Both the position numbers and the translations under genes were made by a program. This document shows, piece after piece, positions 1 to 9,910 of a stretch of DNA of 64,000 nucleotides (position 1 is its first letter; the number at the start of each line of letters is the position of its first letter). The notes below the pieces were generated by a model. It made no database searches, was not told the DNA's origin, and saw only the letters and a list, made by a program, of their open reading frames with translations. Source of the stretch: Dorea sp. AM10-31 (GTDB lineage Bacteria; Bacillota; Clostridia; Lachnospirales; Lachnospiraceae); assembly GCF_003435815.1 (NCBI RefSeq), contig NZ_QTUV01000003.1:127297-191296 (forward strand), read 5' to 3'.

Positions 1-90
1 CTGCTTGGTTAATCTGTCGCAACAAATATTTACGTATGGCAATAAAAAGCAGAGCAGTATTACAGGAACGGATAGCAGGAGGATATGACA

Positions 91-603
91 ATGGAATTAC
101 TTGATGTAATGAAAAAAAGATTTTCAGTACGCAAATACAAAGAGCAGCAGGTAGAGCCGGAGAAGCTGGCGAAAATCCTGGAAGCAGCACACGTTGCACC
201 AACAGCTACCAATGCGCAGCCGGTGCGGCTGATCGTGGTACAGAGTGAAGTGGGCCGTGCAAAACTGGACAAAGCTGCGCGCCTTTATGGTGCACCGACA
301 GTTATTATCGTATGCGCCGATCACGATAAAGCATGGGTGCGCAAATACGACCAGATGCAGACGACAGATATCGATGCTTCGATTCTGACAGATCATATGA
401 TGCTGGAAGCAACCGAACAGGGACTTGGAAGCTTGTGGGTATGCTGGTTTGATCCAAAGATTGTCAGAGAAGAGTTCGAACTTCCGGATAATCTGGAACC
501 AATCAATCTGCTTGCACTTGGTTATGCGGATACAGAAAAAAAAGGACCGGATCGTCATAAAACAGAGCGAATTAGTCTGGATGAACTGGTGACGTATAAG
601 TAA
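91..603 (+). CDS. Nitroreductase family protein
   Basis: A 170-residue flavin-dependent nitroreductase-like oxidoreductase, expected to use FMN and NAD(P)H on nitro or quinone-type substrates; the true substrate is unknown. The N-terminal pattern DVMKKRFSVRKYKEQQVEPE is the usual family opening, followed by a segment with APTATNAQP and a C-terminal ALGYAD. The length is that of the short single-domain members. ATG codons lie at 85 and 91; AGGAGG at 77-82 is only two bases from the first and eight from the second, so 91 is preferred. It is followed by its own terminator, so it is probably transcribed alone or as the end of an operon starting left of the window. The first 84 bases hold nothing I can assign. 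Confidence 0.85.
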   Translation: MELLDVMKKRFSVRKYKEQQVEPEKLAKILEAAHVAPTATNAQPVRLIVVQSEVGRAKLDKAARLYGAPTVIIVCADHDKAWVRKYDQMQTTDIDASILTDHMMLEATEQGLGSLWVCWFDPKIVREEFELPDNLEPINLLALGYADTEKKGPDRHKTERISLDELVTYK

Positions 604-652
604 GAAAAAGGATGCCATTGATATCTGATTTTCTACATTTTTATTTGTTGTG

Positions 653-683
653 AATGCCTGTAGTTATATACAGGCATTTTTGC
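653..683 (+). terminator. Rho-independent terminator after the nitroreductase gene
   Basis: A ten-base stem AATGCCTGTA / TACAGGCATT with a six-base loop, followed by T-rich sequence. The remaining sequence up to 933 is AT-rich and holds only a TATAAT-like hexamer at 864-869, a weak candidate -10 for the protease gene. Confidence 0.8.
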
Positions 684-933
684 TGTTAGGATAAACCCCT
701 GTTTTTCCGGTCTCTTTTGCATTCCGTTATAGAACACAATAAGAACTCTTTATAAGAATTCACTTATTTCTACAGTTTCAAATACATAAAACGATAAAAG
801 TTAAGATATTCTTAATTTTCACAAAAAAGACACAAAATGGAAGATTTTTCTGATAAAACAAAGTATAATGAGTGTAAATAACCCGTTTGAAGAGGAGAGA
901 ATAGAACCTGAGGGGAGAAAAAGGAGGAATCAT

Positions 934-3900
934 ATGAAGAAAAGAACGGTAAAATTGTTATCGCTCATGATGGTGACCACATTTCTGGCGACCAGTACGA
1001 TAACAACGGAAGCAGCCGGGACGGGTGCGTATCAGAAGATTAAGACCGGAGATAAGATTAGCAAGAAAGAGAGCGCGAATAAAGGCGATTATGTAGAAGG
1101 ACAGGCGCTGGTTTTGTATAAGGACAACAAGATTTCAACGAAAGCGGCTGCGCAGAGAGCGCTTAATGTAAGCGATATCAGCGTGTCAAAGGTATGGAAT
1201 TTTGATGCAGCAGAAGAATCAAAGGGAAGGGCAAGTACGCAGAGTGCGGCTTCTGCACAGTCAAGTGCGACTACAACATCACTTACAGTCGGATTGGTTA
1301 CTTCGAAGACATTAAGCACGAAGAAGTTAATTGAGAAATTATCTGCGGACAGTGATGTGCAGATAGCAGAGCCAAACTACCGTGTACATGCGTTGACAAA
1401 TGATTCATATTTCAGTAAACAGTGGGGACTTAAAAATACGGGTCAGAATGGCGGCGCGGAAGGAAATGCCACGAACGTAGAGAAAAAATGGGAAAAGACC
1501 AAAGGTTCTGACGATGTTGTTGTTGCTGTTGTAGATACAGGTGTAGATTATACACATGAAGATCTGAAAGACAACATGTGGGAGAATACATATCAGCCGA
1601 AGTTAAGAGGCGAATATGGCTATGACTTTGCGAATGCTGATACAGATCCGATGGATGATGAAGGACATGGAACACATTGCGCCGGAATCATTGGCGCAAA
1701 AGGCGATAATGGCGTCGGCGTCAGTGGTATGAACCACAATGTGAAGATTATGGCATTGAAAGCATTGGATGAAAACGGTAGTGGTTCTGACAGCGATCTG
1801 ATTGATGCTTACAATTATATTAACAAAGCTATAAACCTGGGAGTAAATGTTGCTGCAATCAACGATTCCTGGGGGGGAGAAGGAAAGAGTACCATTTTTA
1901 AGAAACTGATGGATCTTGTTGGAGCAAAGGGTGCGGTGTCTGTATGTGCAGCAGGAAATGAGTCGGCAGATAATGATGAAACGGCTATTTATCCGGCAAA
2001 CGATGATTGCGCTTATAAGATCAGTGTAGCTGCTACAAATGAAAAGGGTGAGCTCAGCAATTATTCGAACTATGGAAAAGAGAAAGTGGATATTGCAGCT
2101 CCAGGAAGTGATATTCTCTCTACATATGCAGAGGATTGTTATAATCCATCCATTTATTCTGCAGAAAAACAGAAGGAAGTAACGCAGAAGTTTGAAAATT
2201 TCAATGGAGAGAGTACATGGGCTGATTGGAGTCCTGAAAATATTCAGATCACAAGTACATTGAATGAAAAAGAATCCGGGTACAAGGCAGAGTTAAGTGA
2301 TGACAATTTGGGAGAAACAAAAGGAAAATCTTTGAAAATTTCTCTGAAAGGTGTCAGTGCAGGTGAGACGGTTTCTGTTCGGATTCCATATACAGTAAGT
2401 GAAGGAACAAAAGAATTTCCGGAATTTAGTGCAATGACGAAAGTAAACGGTCCAAAATCATCCGAGTCTCTTTTCTCAAATGGAAGTTTGTTAATCGTTG
2501 GAGAATGTGCTGCTGACCGTGATTTACCGGTAAGTGAAGATGACTTAATTAGTGAAGATTCGGAACTCGCATATAATTTTAACGGCTATCCAGTTAGTGG
2601 CGAAATGGAAGATTGGGTACATCTGGAAGTACCACAGGAAGAAAAAAATCCAAAAACAGGAGAACGTTCTATCTTTCTATCGCTTATGGCAGCTAAAAAA
2701 GGCGATTATACAATTACACTGGATGATCTGGGACTCAGTAAAGAAAATGTTGCTTCTTCTAATTTTGGTAAATATGAATATGAAAGTGGAACATCTATGG
2801 CAACTCCGTTCGTTACAGGAGCGGTTGCGTTAGAGGCAGCAGAGAATCCAAAGAGCAGTGCGGTGGAGCGTATTTCGGCAGTATTATCCCAGGTGAAGCG
2901 TACGGATGCACTGGAAGGAAAAGTAGCAACCGGAGGAATGCTGGATTATGCACAGAAAGTCGCAAATGCGCCAAGAATCAGTACTGTGAAAGTAAATCAG
3001 AGTAACGGACAGATTACGATTAATGGAAGTGGGCTGGATGCAACAGATCTGAGCGTAAATGTAACCGAAAAAGGCAGCACGACTGCAAAAGCAGCAAAGA
3101 TTGTAAAGAAAACAGAAAAACAGGTAGTTATTGATGGAAAAGCATGGCTGAATCGAGTGGCATCTATTGCGGTTACAGGGAATGGAAGGACGGCAACAAA
3201 GAAGAATATTTATCTGGTAGACGGAAAATCTTCTTACAAAAAAGTAAAAGGTCTGGAAGTAGAAAGTTCATCTAATATGGCAACAGATGGTCGAAATATT
3301 TACATGGCTGATTCTGATTCAGACAGTATTAATATATTAGACCAGTCTGATCCGGAAGAAGTGGATGAATACCCACTGACAGTTGTAAAGCCGACAAAAT
3401 ATTTCAAGAAAGAGGCAGGCAGTCAGGGCAGATATGATTTTGCATTTGGAAATGATCTTGTCTATGCGGATGGAATGTTATACAACATTGGCGCATATTC
3501 AGAAGTACAGGGAAGTACAGATGATGATATAGATGAGGGTGATGACGACGATGATGACGATACTACGGAATCGGCATATTCTTCCGAATATAAATTATTT
3601 GCATTTAATACTTCAAACGGAAAGGTACAGTGTATTGGAGCACTTCCGTCAGCAGTGAAGAGAGCGGAAGACTGGACGCTTGCAGCTTATAATGGAAGAA
3701 TTTACCTCATTGGCGGATATGATTACCAGCAGAAAGCATGCAGTAAGAAAGTTTACATCTACAATCCGGGTACAAAGAAATGGAATCAGGGTCCATCCCT
3801 TCCGGAAGGAAGAGCCGGTGGAAAAGCATTGCAGAGTGGTGGAAAACTGATTTATACACTCGGATATGGTGAAAAACAGGATGGTGTGGAATATGAAAAA

Positions 3901-4770
3901 CAGACTTGTCCGGTTAATTTGATATTAAGTGGAAATAAGTGGACAGCATCCAAGAAGACCTTATCGACATATGGAGCTGTTACAAAAGTCGTAAATGGAA
4001 GTAAAGCATTTAAAAAGTATGATGTCAGTGTAAATATCTGTGCGGGAGGACTTGTATATGTGGGTAATCCTATGGTTGGATTAGGTGATACATTTACTTA
4101 TAATGTAGCAAAAGATACTTATAATTCTACGAAATATAATCAGATAACAAATCTGGATGTTTATGATGAGGATTATGATTATGACTATGACGATGATGCA
4201 GATGAAGAATGCATAGATTACGATGCTATTGCTGTCGGCAGTACGCTCTACATCTTCGATGAGGACGGACAAGGCTACAAGGCAACCATTGGCAGTGGGC
4301 TTGTAAAAGTAACTGCAAAGGCATCCAAAGCCGGTAAGATTTCCGGAGCGAACAGAGGTATCCTTCCGGGAAATAAAGTAAGACTTACTGCAAAAGCAAA
4401 TAAAGGTTATGCAGTGAAATCTTTCAAAGTGGCAGGTAAGAAAGTAAGCGGTACGTCTAAAACGATCCGCCTGACTGGAAATACAACTGCTTCTGCAAGC
4501 TTTGGCAAAGCAGTTTCCAAACTGACACTGAAAGACAAAGAGCTGACTTTAAAAGCCGGAAAGAAAGCAAAGATTCAGGTGAAAGTCACACCGAAGAGTG
4601 CGGTGAATAAGAAGTTATCTTACACATCCAGCAACAAGAGATATGCAACAGTATCTTCTAAAGGTGTAGTGCATGCGCTGAAAGCTGGAAAAGGTAAGAC
4701 GGTGAAGATTACTGTTAAAGCAACAGATGGTTCTGGAAAGAAAGTTGTTTGCAAAGTGAAGATCCAGTAG
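934..4770 (+). CDS. Secreted multidomain subtilisin-like serine protease (S8)
   Basis: A 1278-residue exported protease. The start at 934 is chosen because AAGGAGG sits just upstream and the protein then opens with a classic signal peptide (MKKRTVKLLSLMM..., about 30 residues). An inhibitor-like propeptide region precedes the S8 domain. The catalytic triad is visible as Asp201 (VVDTGVD), His245 (GHGTHCAG) and Ser621 (SGTSMATP), with oxyanion Asn342 (AAGNE). A long insert of roughly 200 residues separates Asn342 and Ser621. The C-terminal half carries a Kelch-like beta-propeller segment (YNGRIYLIGGYD), two Asp-rich stretches that could bind calcium, an InlB-type repeat and a final Big_2 Ig-like domain. 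No LPXTG motif is present, so it is probably secreted or loosely wall-bound. A substrate cannot be named. Confidence 0.9.
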   Translation: MKKRTVKLLSLMMVTTFLATSTITTEAAGTGAYQKIKTGDKISKKESANKGDYVEGQALVLYKDNKISTKAAAQRALNVSDISVSKVWNFDAAEESKGRASTQSAASAQSSATTTSLTVGLVTSKTLSTKKLIEKLSADSDVQIAEPNYRVHALTNDSYFSKQWGLKNTGQNGGAEGNATNVEKKWEKTKGSDDVVVAVVDTGVDYTHEDLKDNMWENTYQPKLRGEYGYDFANADTDPMDDEGHGTHCAGIIGAKGDNGVGVSGMNHNVKIMALKALDENGSGSDSDLIDAYNYINKAINLGVNVAAINDSWGGEGKSTIFKKLMDLVGAKGAVSVCAAGNESADNDETAIYPANDDCAYKISVAATNEKGELSNYSNYGKEKVDIAAPGSDILSTYAEDCYNPSIYSAEKQKEVTQKFENFNGESTWADWSPENIQITSTLNEKESGYKAELSDDNLGETKGKSLKISLKGVSAGETVSVRIPYTVSEGTKEFPEFSAMTKVNGPKSSESLFSNGSLLIVGECAADRDLPVSEDDLISEDSELAYNFNGYPVSGEMEDWVHLEVPQEEKNPKTGERSIFLSLMAAKKGDYTITLDDLGLSKENVASSNFGKYEYESGTSMATPFVTGAVALEAAENPKSSAVERISAVLSQVKRTDALEGKVATGGMLDYAQKVANAPRISTVKVNQSNGQITINGSGLDATDLSVNVTEKGSTTAKAAKIVKKTEKQVVIDGKAWLNRVASIAVTGNGRTATKKNIYLVDGKSSYKKVKGLEVESSSNMATDGRNIYMADSDSDSINILDQSDPEEVDEYPLTVVKPTKYFKKEAGSQGRYDFAFGNDLVYADGMLYNIGAYSEVQGSTDDDIDEGDDDDDDDTTESAYSSEYKLFAFNTSNGKVQCIGALPSAVKRAEDWTLAAYNGRIYLIGGYDYQQKACSKKVYIYNPGTKKWNQGPSLPEGRAGGKALQSGGKLIYTLGYGEKQDGVEYEKQTCPVNLILSGNKWTASKKTLSTYGAVTKVVNGSKAFKKYDVSVNICAGGLVYVGNPMVGLGDTFTYNVAKDTYNSTKYNQITNLDVYDEDYDYDYDDDADEECIDYDAIAVGSTLYIFDEDGQGYKATIGSGLVKVTAKASKAGKISGANRGILPGNKVRLTAKANKGYAVKSFKVAGKKVSGTSKTIRLTGNTTASASFGKAVSKLTLKDKELTLKAGKKAKIQVKVTPKSAVNKKLSYTSSNKRYATVSSKGVVHALKAGKGKTVKITVKATDGSGKKVVCKVKIQ

Positions 4771-4810
4771 GCGCCGGAGTACTCATTGAATTTCAATAAT
4801 TTAAAATAAA

Positions 4811-4856
4811 AGAACAACTGCTCTGTGGAGTTTCCGTGGAGCAGTTGTTCTTTTTA
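4811..4856 (+). terminator. Rho-independent terminator after the S8 protease gene
   Basis: A perfect 13-base stem (AGAACAACTGCTC at 4811-4823 and its complement at 4839-4851) with a T-run directly after it. Confidence 0.92.
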
Positions 4857-4870
4857 CATAATGAAGTTTA

Positions 4871-5103
4871 ATTCGCAAAACGCAGGATTAGCATCCTGCA
4901 GATGTGCTCGAGGGAGTTATAGTGATACCATCGGATTGCTGCGTGCAGAGCACTTTCGCAATCCTACCCGACATTCGCAAAACGCAGGATTAGCATCCTG
5001 CAGATGTGCTCAAGGGAGTTATAGTGATACCATCGGATTGCTGCGTGCAGAGCACTTTCGCAATCCTACCCATCATTCGCAAAACGCAGGATTAGCATCC
5101 TGC
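4871..5103. repeat. Tandem 102-bp extragenic repeat, two full copies and a partial third
   Basis: Copies begin at 4871, 4973 and 5075, each with ATTCGCAAAACGCAGGATTA. Copies 1 and 2 differ at very few bases. Each holds two small hairpins: GCAGGAT/ATCCTGC near its start and GGATTGC/GCAATCC near its end. The third copy keeps only the first 29 bases and then runs into a different hairpin (5105-5184). No coding sense is seen; an open frame across the repeat is a by-product of its period. Confidence 0.85.
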
Positions 5104-5104
5104 T

Positions 5105-5184
5105 GTATTGCTCATGACGGGGCAGGTTTCAAGGGATTTCATCTATATATGAGCAAGCTCATACCGATGAAAATCCCTGAAACC
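5105..5184. repeat. Large nested hairpin downstream of the GH112 gene
   Basis: An outer stem of about 18 bases (GGTTTCAAGGGATTTCAT at 5125-5142 with 5167-5184, one bulge) encloses a smaller hairpin ATGAGC-AA-GCTCAT. The same layout with a different stem sequence occurs upstream of the gene at 7513-7572. It may act as the terminator for the minus-strand phosphorylase gene. Confidence 0.7.
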
Positions 5185-5190
5185 TTGGTA

Positions 5191-7353
5191 TCACATGATT
5201 CTCCACATGATTTCGCGTGGTTCGAGGTTGATGGTTTCGCGGGATCCGTTTCCGTCGTAGACATCGGTTGTCTGCGGGGAATCGGAGTTGTTCAGGATTG
5301 CGTATTTACCGCTTTCCGGATAAGCGTGGACTTCGCAGTTGATATTATCTGCGTTCCAGATGTAATAATTATCTTCCTTGTGGGAAGCGTAATATAAGGC
5401 GCGCAGAAGAAGTCTTGTGTTGTCCGGATCGTTAGCGAGTGCAGAGAAATATACACCGCGTCCGTCTCCGTATGCATTTGCGGCAATGTGGACTTCATCA
5501 TTGGAATAATCAATGATCTCTGTACTGCCGGTAAGTGCGTACACGTCCGGTGTGCCTTCACCGAGCTGGTAAGCTCCCCAGTGCTCATCTGTAATAAAAT
5601 GTGCAAGCCTCGGAACAATGTGGTATTTGGCAGTCGAAAGTGTGAAGCCAAGTTCACGGTCTACGCCGAGTACATCGGCAAGCTGGAAGAAACGACCACC
5701 GTGTAAAACAGCCGATGGTTCTCCGATACCGATAAATCCGCCGCCGTCATAAACCCATTTTCGTATGATCGTAACGAGGTCTGCATCCAGCCATTCTCTT
5801 CCACCGGAAAAAGCAGTTCCAGCATCTCCGGCATTGATAATCACATCAACATCATCCGGCACACCGTCCCTGCGGATATCCGCAAAGCTTAAAAAGCATA
5901 CATCGACAGGCGAACCGCTGAGTGCTTCTAGAATACCGAAATAAGGATTGGTTTTCTTGTAACTTCGTCCCGGAAGAACGGTGTACGCCTGCCAGGAACG
6001 AAGTGTACCCCAGGAATTAAGGACGGCAACTTTCAGTCCGCTGTATGGTTTGCGTCCCTTTACATTGTCGTAAATGGTACGGTATTCGTCGGTTATTTTC
6101 TCAATGTAGTTTACAAAAGTGGTTGAAGATGTGGCAGTTCCCGGATCGCCGTCAAAAGTAAGGCGGTCCAACGGGCTTCGCATCATGGCACGTCTTGCTG
6201 CGATCCAGTTTGCAGAAGCCGTGATACATGCATGATTCTCATCTTCAAATGTCTCTTCGGACAGATATGGAAGAAGCCGTCCCTCTGTGTCATGGATACC
6301 CGGAATATCAGAGAGCATCCGGAGCGTTGTTCCGTTATATACATTTCCGGAAATGCAGTCTACGCTGATATCCTGAAAATATGGGCCGTAAGGCTCTGTT
6401 CCGATCCAGCTCTCACCGAAGAACATGGAAGCCTGTTTGCCAGCTGCATGTACCATGTCCACCAGTTCTTTTGCACGGCGGGATACGAATCTCTGGATAA
6501 AATGAGTGTAATCCCGGTAAGCCTTGGTCGGCACACGGAAAGTAGAGTTGAAGTATCCGTTATCGACCAGATCTTCCGGCTTCAGGGCATATCCGTATTC
6601 CTGCTCGAAAGTTTCCAGCGCCTGTGTGGAAACCGTAGTGCCATAGCCGAACCAGTTCGTATACTGTTCGTTTGCTTCTTCGTTGAAAATCAAAATATAA
6701 TGATAGAAGAAAGAAGTAAAACGCACAATATCTGTATGAGAATGTTTGCTGAGCCATTTCTTCAAACGTTCTTTGGAATAAGCTGCTGAGAGTGGCTGGC
6801 GCACATCGATCGGAATGTGATGCGGCTCATTTGTCAGATCATCTGAGAGAAGCTCGTACATCTGCGTCGGATCCCATATGATAAAGACGAAGAAAGATAC
6901 CGTATATTCGTGAAATGGAATGGCATCTGTGATCGTCAGATTGTCATGTATGCGGTCGTATTCCCATTTGTGGGAAGGAACGGTCTTGCCGGCTGTGCGG
7001 TCGATGACTTCCCACCATCTCTTCGGATCGTGGATATAATCGGCAACGAATTGTTCGCGGTAAAATCCGTCCAGAAAATCAATTGTTAAAGTTGTATTTT
7101 TTGCCAGAAAATGTCTGGACATCAGAAGTACCTGCTGGCATTCATCCATATGCTCCATGGCAAAATCGTTGTCGCCTTTTACGGGTGTGTATGTTGTACA
7201 GATCTTAACATCCAGAGATTTGGAGTGTTCATCCGGTGTTTTGTTTCCATCAAGACGAAGCACATCAGCGCCCCACCGCTCGGTGAATGTTTTCGCATCT
7301 TCTGAAAAAATAGATTGGACTGGCAGAGTCACTCTGCCTCTGGTTCTTGACAT
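5191..7353 (-). CDS. GH112 beta-galactosyl phosphorylase (galacto-N-biose/lacto-N-biose type)
   Basis: A 720-residue cytosolic phosphorylase of GH112. Family members split beta-1,3-galactosyl-N-acetylhexosamines, from mucin or milk glycans, with phosphate to give galactose-1-phosphate and HexNAc; some members instead act on galactosyl-rhamnose. Family signs are the opening RGRVTLPVQS, ERWGADVLRLDGN and the motif WIGTEPYG, and the length is normal. In front of WIGTEPYG the residue where I recall an Asp general acid is Glu314 (FFGESWIG). It starts at ATG 7353 behind AGGGGAG. The divergent neighbours, a sugar-1-phosphate nucleotidyltransferase and galE, suit use of the galactose-1-phosphate product. 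Which disaccharide is used cannot be read from the sequence. Confidence 0.85.
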   Translation of the reverse strand: MSRTRGRVTLPVQSIFSEDAKTFTERWGADVLRLDGNKTPDEHSKSLDVKICTTYTPVKGDNDFAMEHMDECQQVLLMSRHFLAKNTTLTIDFLDGFYREQFVADYIHDPKRWWEVIDRTAGKTVPSHKWEYDRIHDNLTITDAIPFHEYTVSFFVFIIWDPTQMYELLSDDLTNEPHHIPIDVRQPLSAAYSKERLKKWLSKHSHTDIVRFTSFFYHYILIFNEEANEQYTNWFGYGTTVSTQALETFEQEYGYALKPEDLVDNGYFNSTFRVPTKAYRDYTHFIQRFVSRRAKELVDMVHAAGKQASMFFGESWIGTEPYGPYFQDISVDCISGNVYNGTTLRMLSDIPGIHDTEGRLLPYLSEETFEDENHACITASANWIAARRAMMRSPLDRLTFDGDPGTATSSTTFVNYIEKITDEYRTIYDNVKGRKPYSGLKVAVLNSWGTLRSWQAYTVLPGRSYKKTNPYFGILEALSGSPVDVCFLSFADIRRDGVPDDVDVIINAGDAGTAFSGGREWLDADLVTIIRKWVYDGGGFIGIGEPSAVLHGGRFFQLADVLGVDRELGFTLSTAKYHIVPRLAHFITDEHWGAYQLGEGTPDVYALTGSTEIIDYSNDEVHIAANAYGDGRGVYFSALANDPDNTRLLLRALYYASHKEDNYYIWNADNINCEVHAYPESGKYAILNNSDSPQTTDVYDGNGSRETINLEPREIMWRIM

Positions 7354-7414
7354 AATATATCTCCCCTTATATTGCGTAATATGGTAATGTTATAGTTAAA
7401 ACTCTCGGCTATGA

Positions 7415-7575
7415 TATCTATAGATTGCTCCGTGCTACGCACTCTCACAATCTATCCCCACCATTCGCATATCGCAGGATTAAAATCCCGCTTTTATGCT
7501 CATGTCGGGGCGGGTTCCAAAGTCATACATCCACTTATGAGCAAGCTCATGTGGTCGTATGACTTTGGAACCCTG
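7415..7575. repeat. Modular hairpin repeat upstream of the GH112 gene
   Basis: Three hairpins in the same order as in the repeat cluster at 4871-5184: ATAGATTG/CAATCTAT (7420-7455), a GCAGGA-type hairpin after ATTCGCA (about 7463-7491), and a perfect 16-base outer stem GGTTCCAAAGTCATAC (7513-7528 with 7557-7572) around ATGAGC-AA-GCTCAT. The linkers are conserved while the outer stem differs in sequence but stays paired. Confidence 0.75.
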
Positions 7576-7710
7576 ATATCATCAGTATACCACAGATTTC
7601 CCGGACGCAATAGTAGGGAAAACAAGTTGTGGGATTGCTTTTTTTTGCGCGTTTCGTTATGATAAGAAATAGTATCAGATTTTTTGATATTGATATGGAG
7701 GTACAGATTT

Positions 7711-8634
7711 ATGAACAAACCAGTATTGGTCATTATGGCGGCAGGAATGGGTAGCCGTTATGGTGGATTGAAACAGATTGACCCGGTAGATGAAGAAGGA
7801 CATATCATTATGGATTTTTCCATGTATGATGCAAAGAGAGCCGGATTTGAAAAGGTAATTTTTATTATTAAGAGAGAAAATGAAGAAAGTTTCCGGGCAG
7901 CAGTCGGTGACCGGATGTCAGAATACATGGAAGTTTCATATGCATTTCAAGAGCTTTCTAACATTCCGGAGGGATATGAAGTTCCGGAAGGAAGAGTGAA
8001 ACCATGGGGAACTGCGCACGCAGTGTTAAGCTGCATCGATCAGATTGATGGACCATTTGCCGTCATCAACGCAGATGACTACTATGGCGTTGAAGCATTC
8101 CGCCTGATCTACGATTATCTATCCAGTCATCCGGACGATGAGAAATACCGCTATGCAATGGTCGGATACCATCTTGGAAATACTGTGACTGACAACGGAC
8201 ATGTAGCGCGTGGTGTATGCACGTTAAATGAGAGTGGCGAGCTGGAGGCGATCAACGAGAGAACCCGTATTGAGAAGAGAAATGGTGGCATCGCTTATAC
8301 AGAAGATGACGGCGCAAACTGGACGGAAGTTCCGGCAGATACACTTGTTTCCATGAATATGTGGGGATTTACAGAGAGTATTCTGCGTGAGATTAAAGCA
8401 GGATTTCCGGCATTTTTGGATGAAGGATTAAAAGAAAATCCGATGAAATGTGAATATTTCCTGCCGGCAGTTGTCAGCAGACTGCTCGGAGAGGAGAAGG
8501 CAACGGCAGCAGTTCTGGAATCAAAGGATAAATGGTACGGTGTTACTTACAAAGAAGATAAACCGGTTGTTGTTGCGGCGATGAAACGTATGAAAGAGGA
8601 AGGGTTGTATCCTAAGAATTTATGGGAAAAATAA
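7711..8634 (+). CDS. Sugar-1-phosphate nucleotidyltransferase
   Basis: A 307-residue cytosolic NTP-transferase. The nucleotide-binding signature [15 protein letters not shown] is at the N-terminus and NADDYYG, with the metal-binding Asp, lies in the middle. It is expected to join a nucleoside triphosphate and a hexose-1-phosphate into an NDP-sugar plus pyrophosphate. The start at 7711 lies nine bases after GGAGG; an ATG-less extension upstream has no ribosome site. Standing between a galactose-1-phosphate-producing phosphorylase (divergent) and galE (downstream, same strand), it may make UDP-galactose from UTP and galactose-1-phosphate in place of GalT. That role is inference; a glucose-1-phosphate role is equally compatible with the sequence. 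Confidence 0.82.
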   Translation: MNKPVLVIMAAGMGSRYGGLKQIDPVDEEGHIIMDFSMYDAKRAGFEKVIFIIKRENEESFRAAVGDRMSEYMEVSYAFQELSNIPEGYEVPEGRVKPWGTAHAVLSCIDQIDGPFAVINADDYYGVEAFRLIYDYLSSHPDDEKYRYAMVGYHLGNTVTDNGHVARGVCTLNESGELEAINERTRIEKRNGGIAYTEDDGANWTEVPADTLVSMNMWGFTESILREIKAGFPAFLDEGLKENPMKCEYFLPAVVSRLLGEEKATAAVLESKDKWYGVTYKEDKPVVVAAMKRMKEEGLYPKNLWEK

Positions 8635-8737
8635 AAGGATATTAGCAGGAATGTGCAGATTTCTTGAAGAGTACAGGCGAAAAGTGCTATACTTTGCAGG
8701 AAATGAAATGAGCACAGGACGATTAGGAGGCAATAAA

Positions 8738-9757
8738 ATGGCAAAGATATTAATAACAGGTGGCGCAGGATATATTGGAAGTCACACTGCACTGGAACTT
8801 CTGAAAGAAGGTTATGAGGTTGTTGTATACGATAATCTCTGCAATTCTTCTAGAGAATCACTGAAGAGAGTGGAAGAGCTGACTGGAAAGAGCATTACAT
8901 TTTATGAAGGAGATGTAATGGATGCAGAAGCTTTGAAAGCAATGTTTGAAGCAGAGAAGATCGATGCGGTTATCCATTGCGCAGCATTAAAAGCAGTTGG
9001 AGAATCTGTGCAGAAGCCATTGGAATACTATCGTAATAATATAACAGGTACACTGACGCTAATGGAAGTTATGCAGCAGGTTGGTGTGAAGAATATCGTA
9101 TTCAGTTCTTCCGCAACAGTATATGGCAATCCGGAGACAATGCCAATCACAGAGGACTGCCCAAAAGGACAGTGCACGAACCCGTATGGATGGACCAAAT
9201 CCATGATGGAGCAGATCATGACAGATGTGCAGAAAGCCAATCCGAAGATGAATGTAATCCTGCTTCGTTATTTCAATCCGGTTGGCGCGCATGAGAGCGG
9301 AAGAATCGGAGAAGATCCGAAAGGTATCCCGAACAATTTGATGCCATATATTTCACAGGTTGCAGTCGGTAAACTTGAAAAACTGGGTGTATTCGGAGAC
9401 GATTACGACACACCGGACGGAACCGGTGTCCGCGATTACATCCATGTTGTAGACCTTGCAATCGGACATGTAAAAGCGATCAACTACATTTTTACAAATC
9501 CGGGATTGGAAGTGATCAACCTCGGAACCGGCGTCGGATATTCTGTTCTTGATATGGTAAAAGCATTTTCAAAGGCATGCGGCAAAGAGATTCCGTATGA
9601 GATCAAGCCTCGCAGAGCCGGAGATATTGCTATGTGCTATGCGGATCCGGAGAAGGCATGGAAAGTGCTTGGCTGGAAAGCGGAGAGAGGTCTGGATGAG
9701 ATGTGTGCAGATTCCTGGAGATGGCAGTCTGCAAATCCGAAAGGATATGAAGCATAG
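8738..9757 (+). CDS. galE: UDP-glucose 4-epimerase
   Basis: A 339-residue short-chain dehydrogenase-type epimerase interconverting UDP-galactose and UDP-glucose in the cytosol with bound NAD. The NAD motif GGAGYIGSH is at residues 8-16, SSSATVYG carries the catalytic Ser/Thr, and YxxxK is Tyr150-Lys154 (YGWTK). The start at 8738 follows AGGAGG at 8725-8730; an upstream in-frame extension of 29 codons is unlike the family and is rejected. It follows the nucleotidyltransferase gene by about 100 bases and is likely co-transcribed, ending at a strong terminator. Confidence 0.95.
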   Translation: MAKILITGGAGYIGSHTALELLKEGYEVVVYDNLCNSSRESLKRVEELTGKSITFYEGDVMDAEALKAMFEAEKIDAVIHCAALKAVGESVQKPLEYYRNNITGTLTLMEVMQQVGVKNIVFSSSATVYGNPETMPITEDCPKGQCTNPYGWTKSMMEQIMTDVQKANPKMNVILLRYFNPVGAHESGRIGEDPKGIPNNLMPYISQVAVGKLEKLGVFGDDYDTPDGTGVRDYIHVVDLAIGHVKAINYIFTNPGLEVINLGTGVGYSVLDMVKAFSKACGKEIPYEIKPRRAGDIAMCYADPEKAWKVLGWKAERGLDEMCADSWRWQSANPKGYEA

Positions 9758-9788
9758 ATTTATAACAGAAAAATAAATATGAGATGAG

Positions 9789-9823
9789 AATGCGAAGGAT
9801 GAAAAAGCCTTCGCATTTTTTGA
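9789..9823 (+). terminator. Rho-independent terminator after galE
   Basis: Ten-base stem AATGCGAAGG / CCTTCGCATT (9789-9798 and 9808-9817) followed by six T. Confidence 0.9.
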
Positions 9824-9910
9824 TCTTTTTGTTGCTTTTCATTTTCTGGCAAGAGTGGTATAATGTTACCATATGTTGAAAAGTCTGAATTCACAAATTA
9901 GGGGATAGTC

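Noticed and set aside
4871..5103. Regular repeats that might be a CRISPR array
   Set aside because: The unit is 102 bases and nearly the whole of it is repeated, with no unique spacers and no cas genes nearby; it is a tandem duplication of a hairpin module.
4825..5397. 190-codon open frame across the repeat cluster
   Set aside because: It owes its length to the 102-base period (a multiple of three), repeats the same peptide, runs into the 3' end of the GH112 gene and has no ribosome site.
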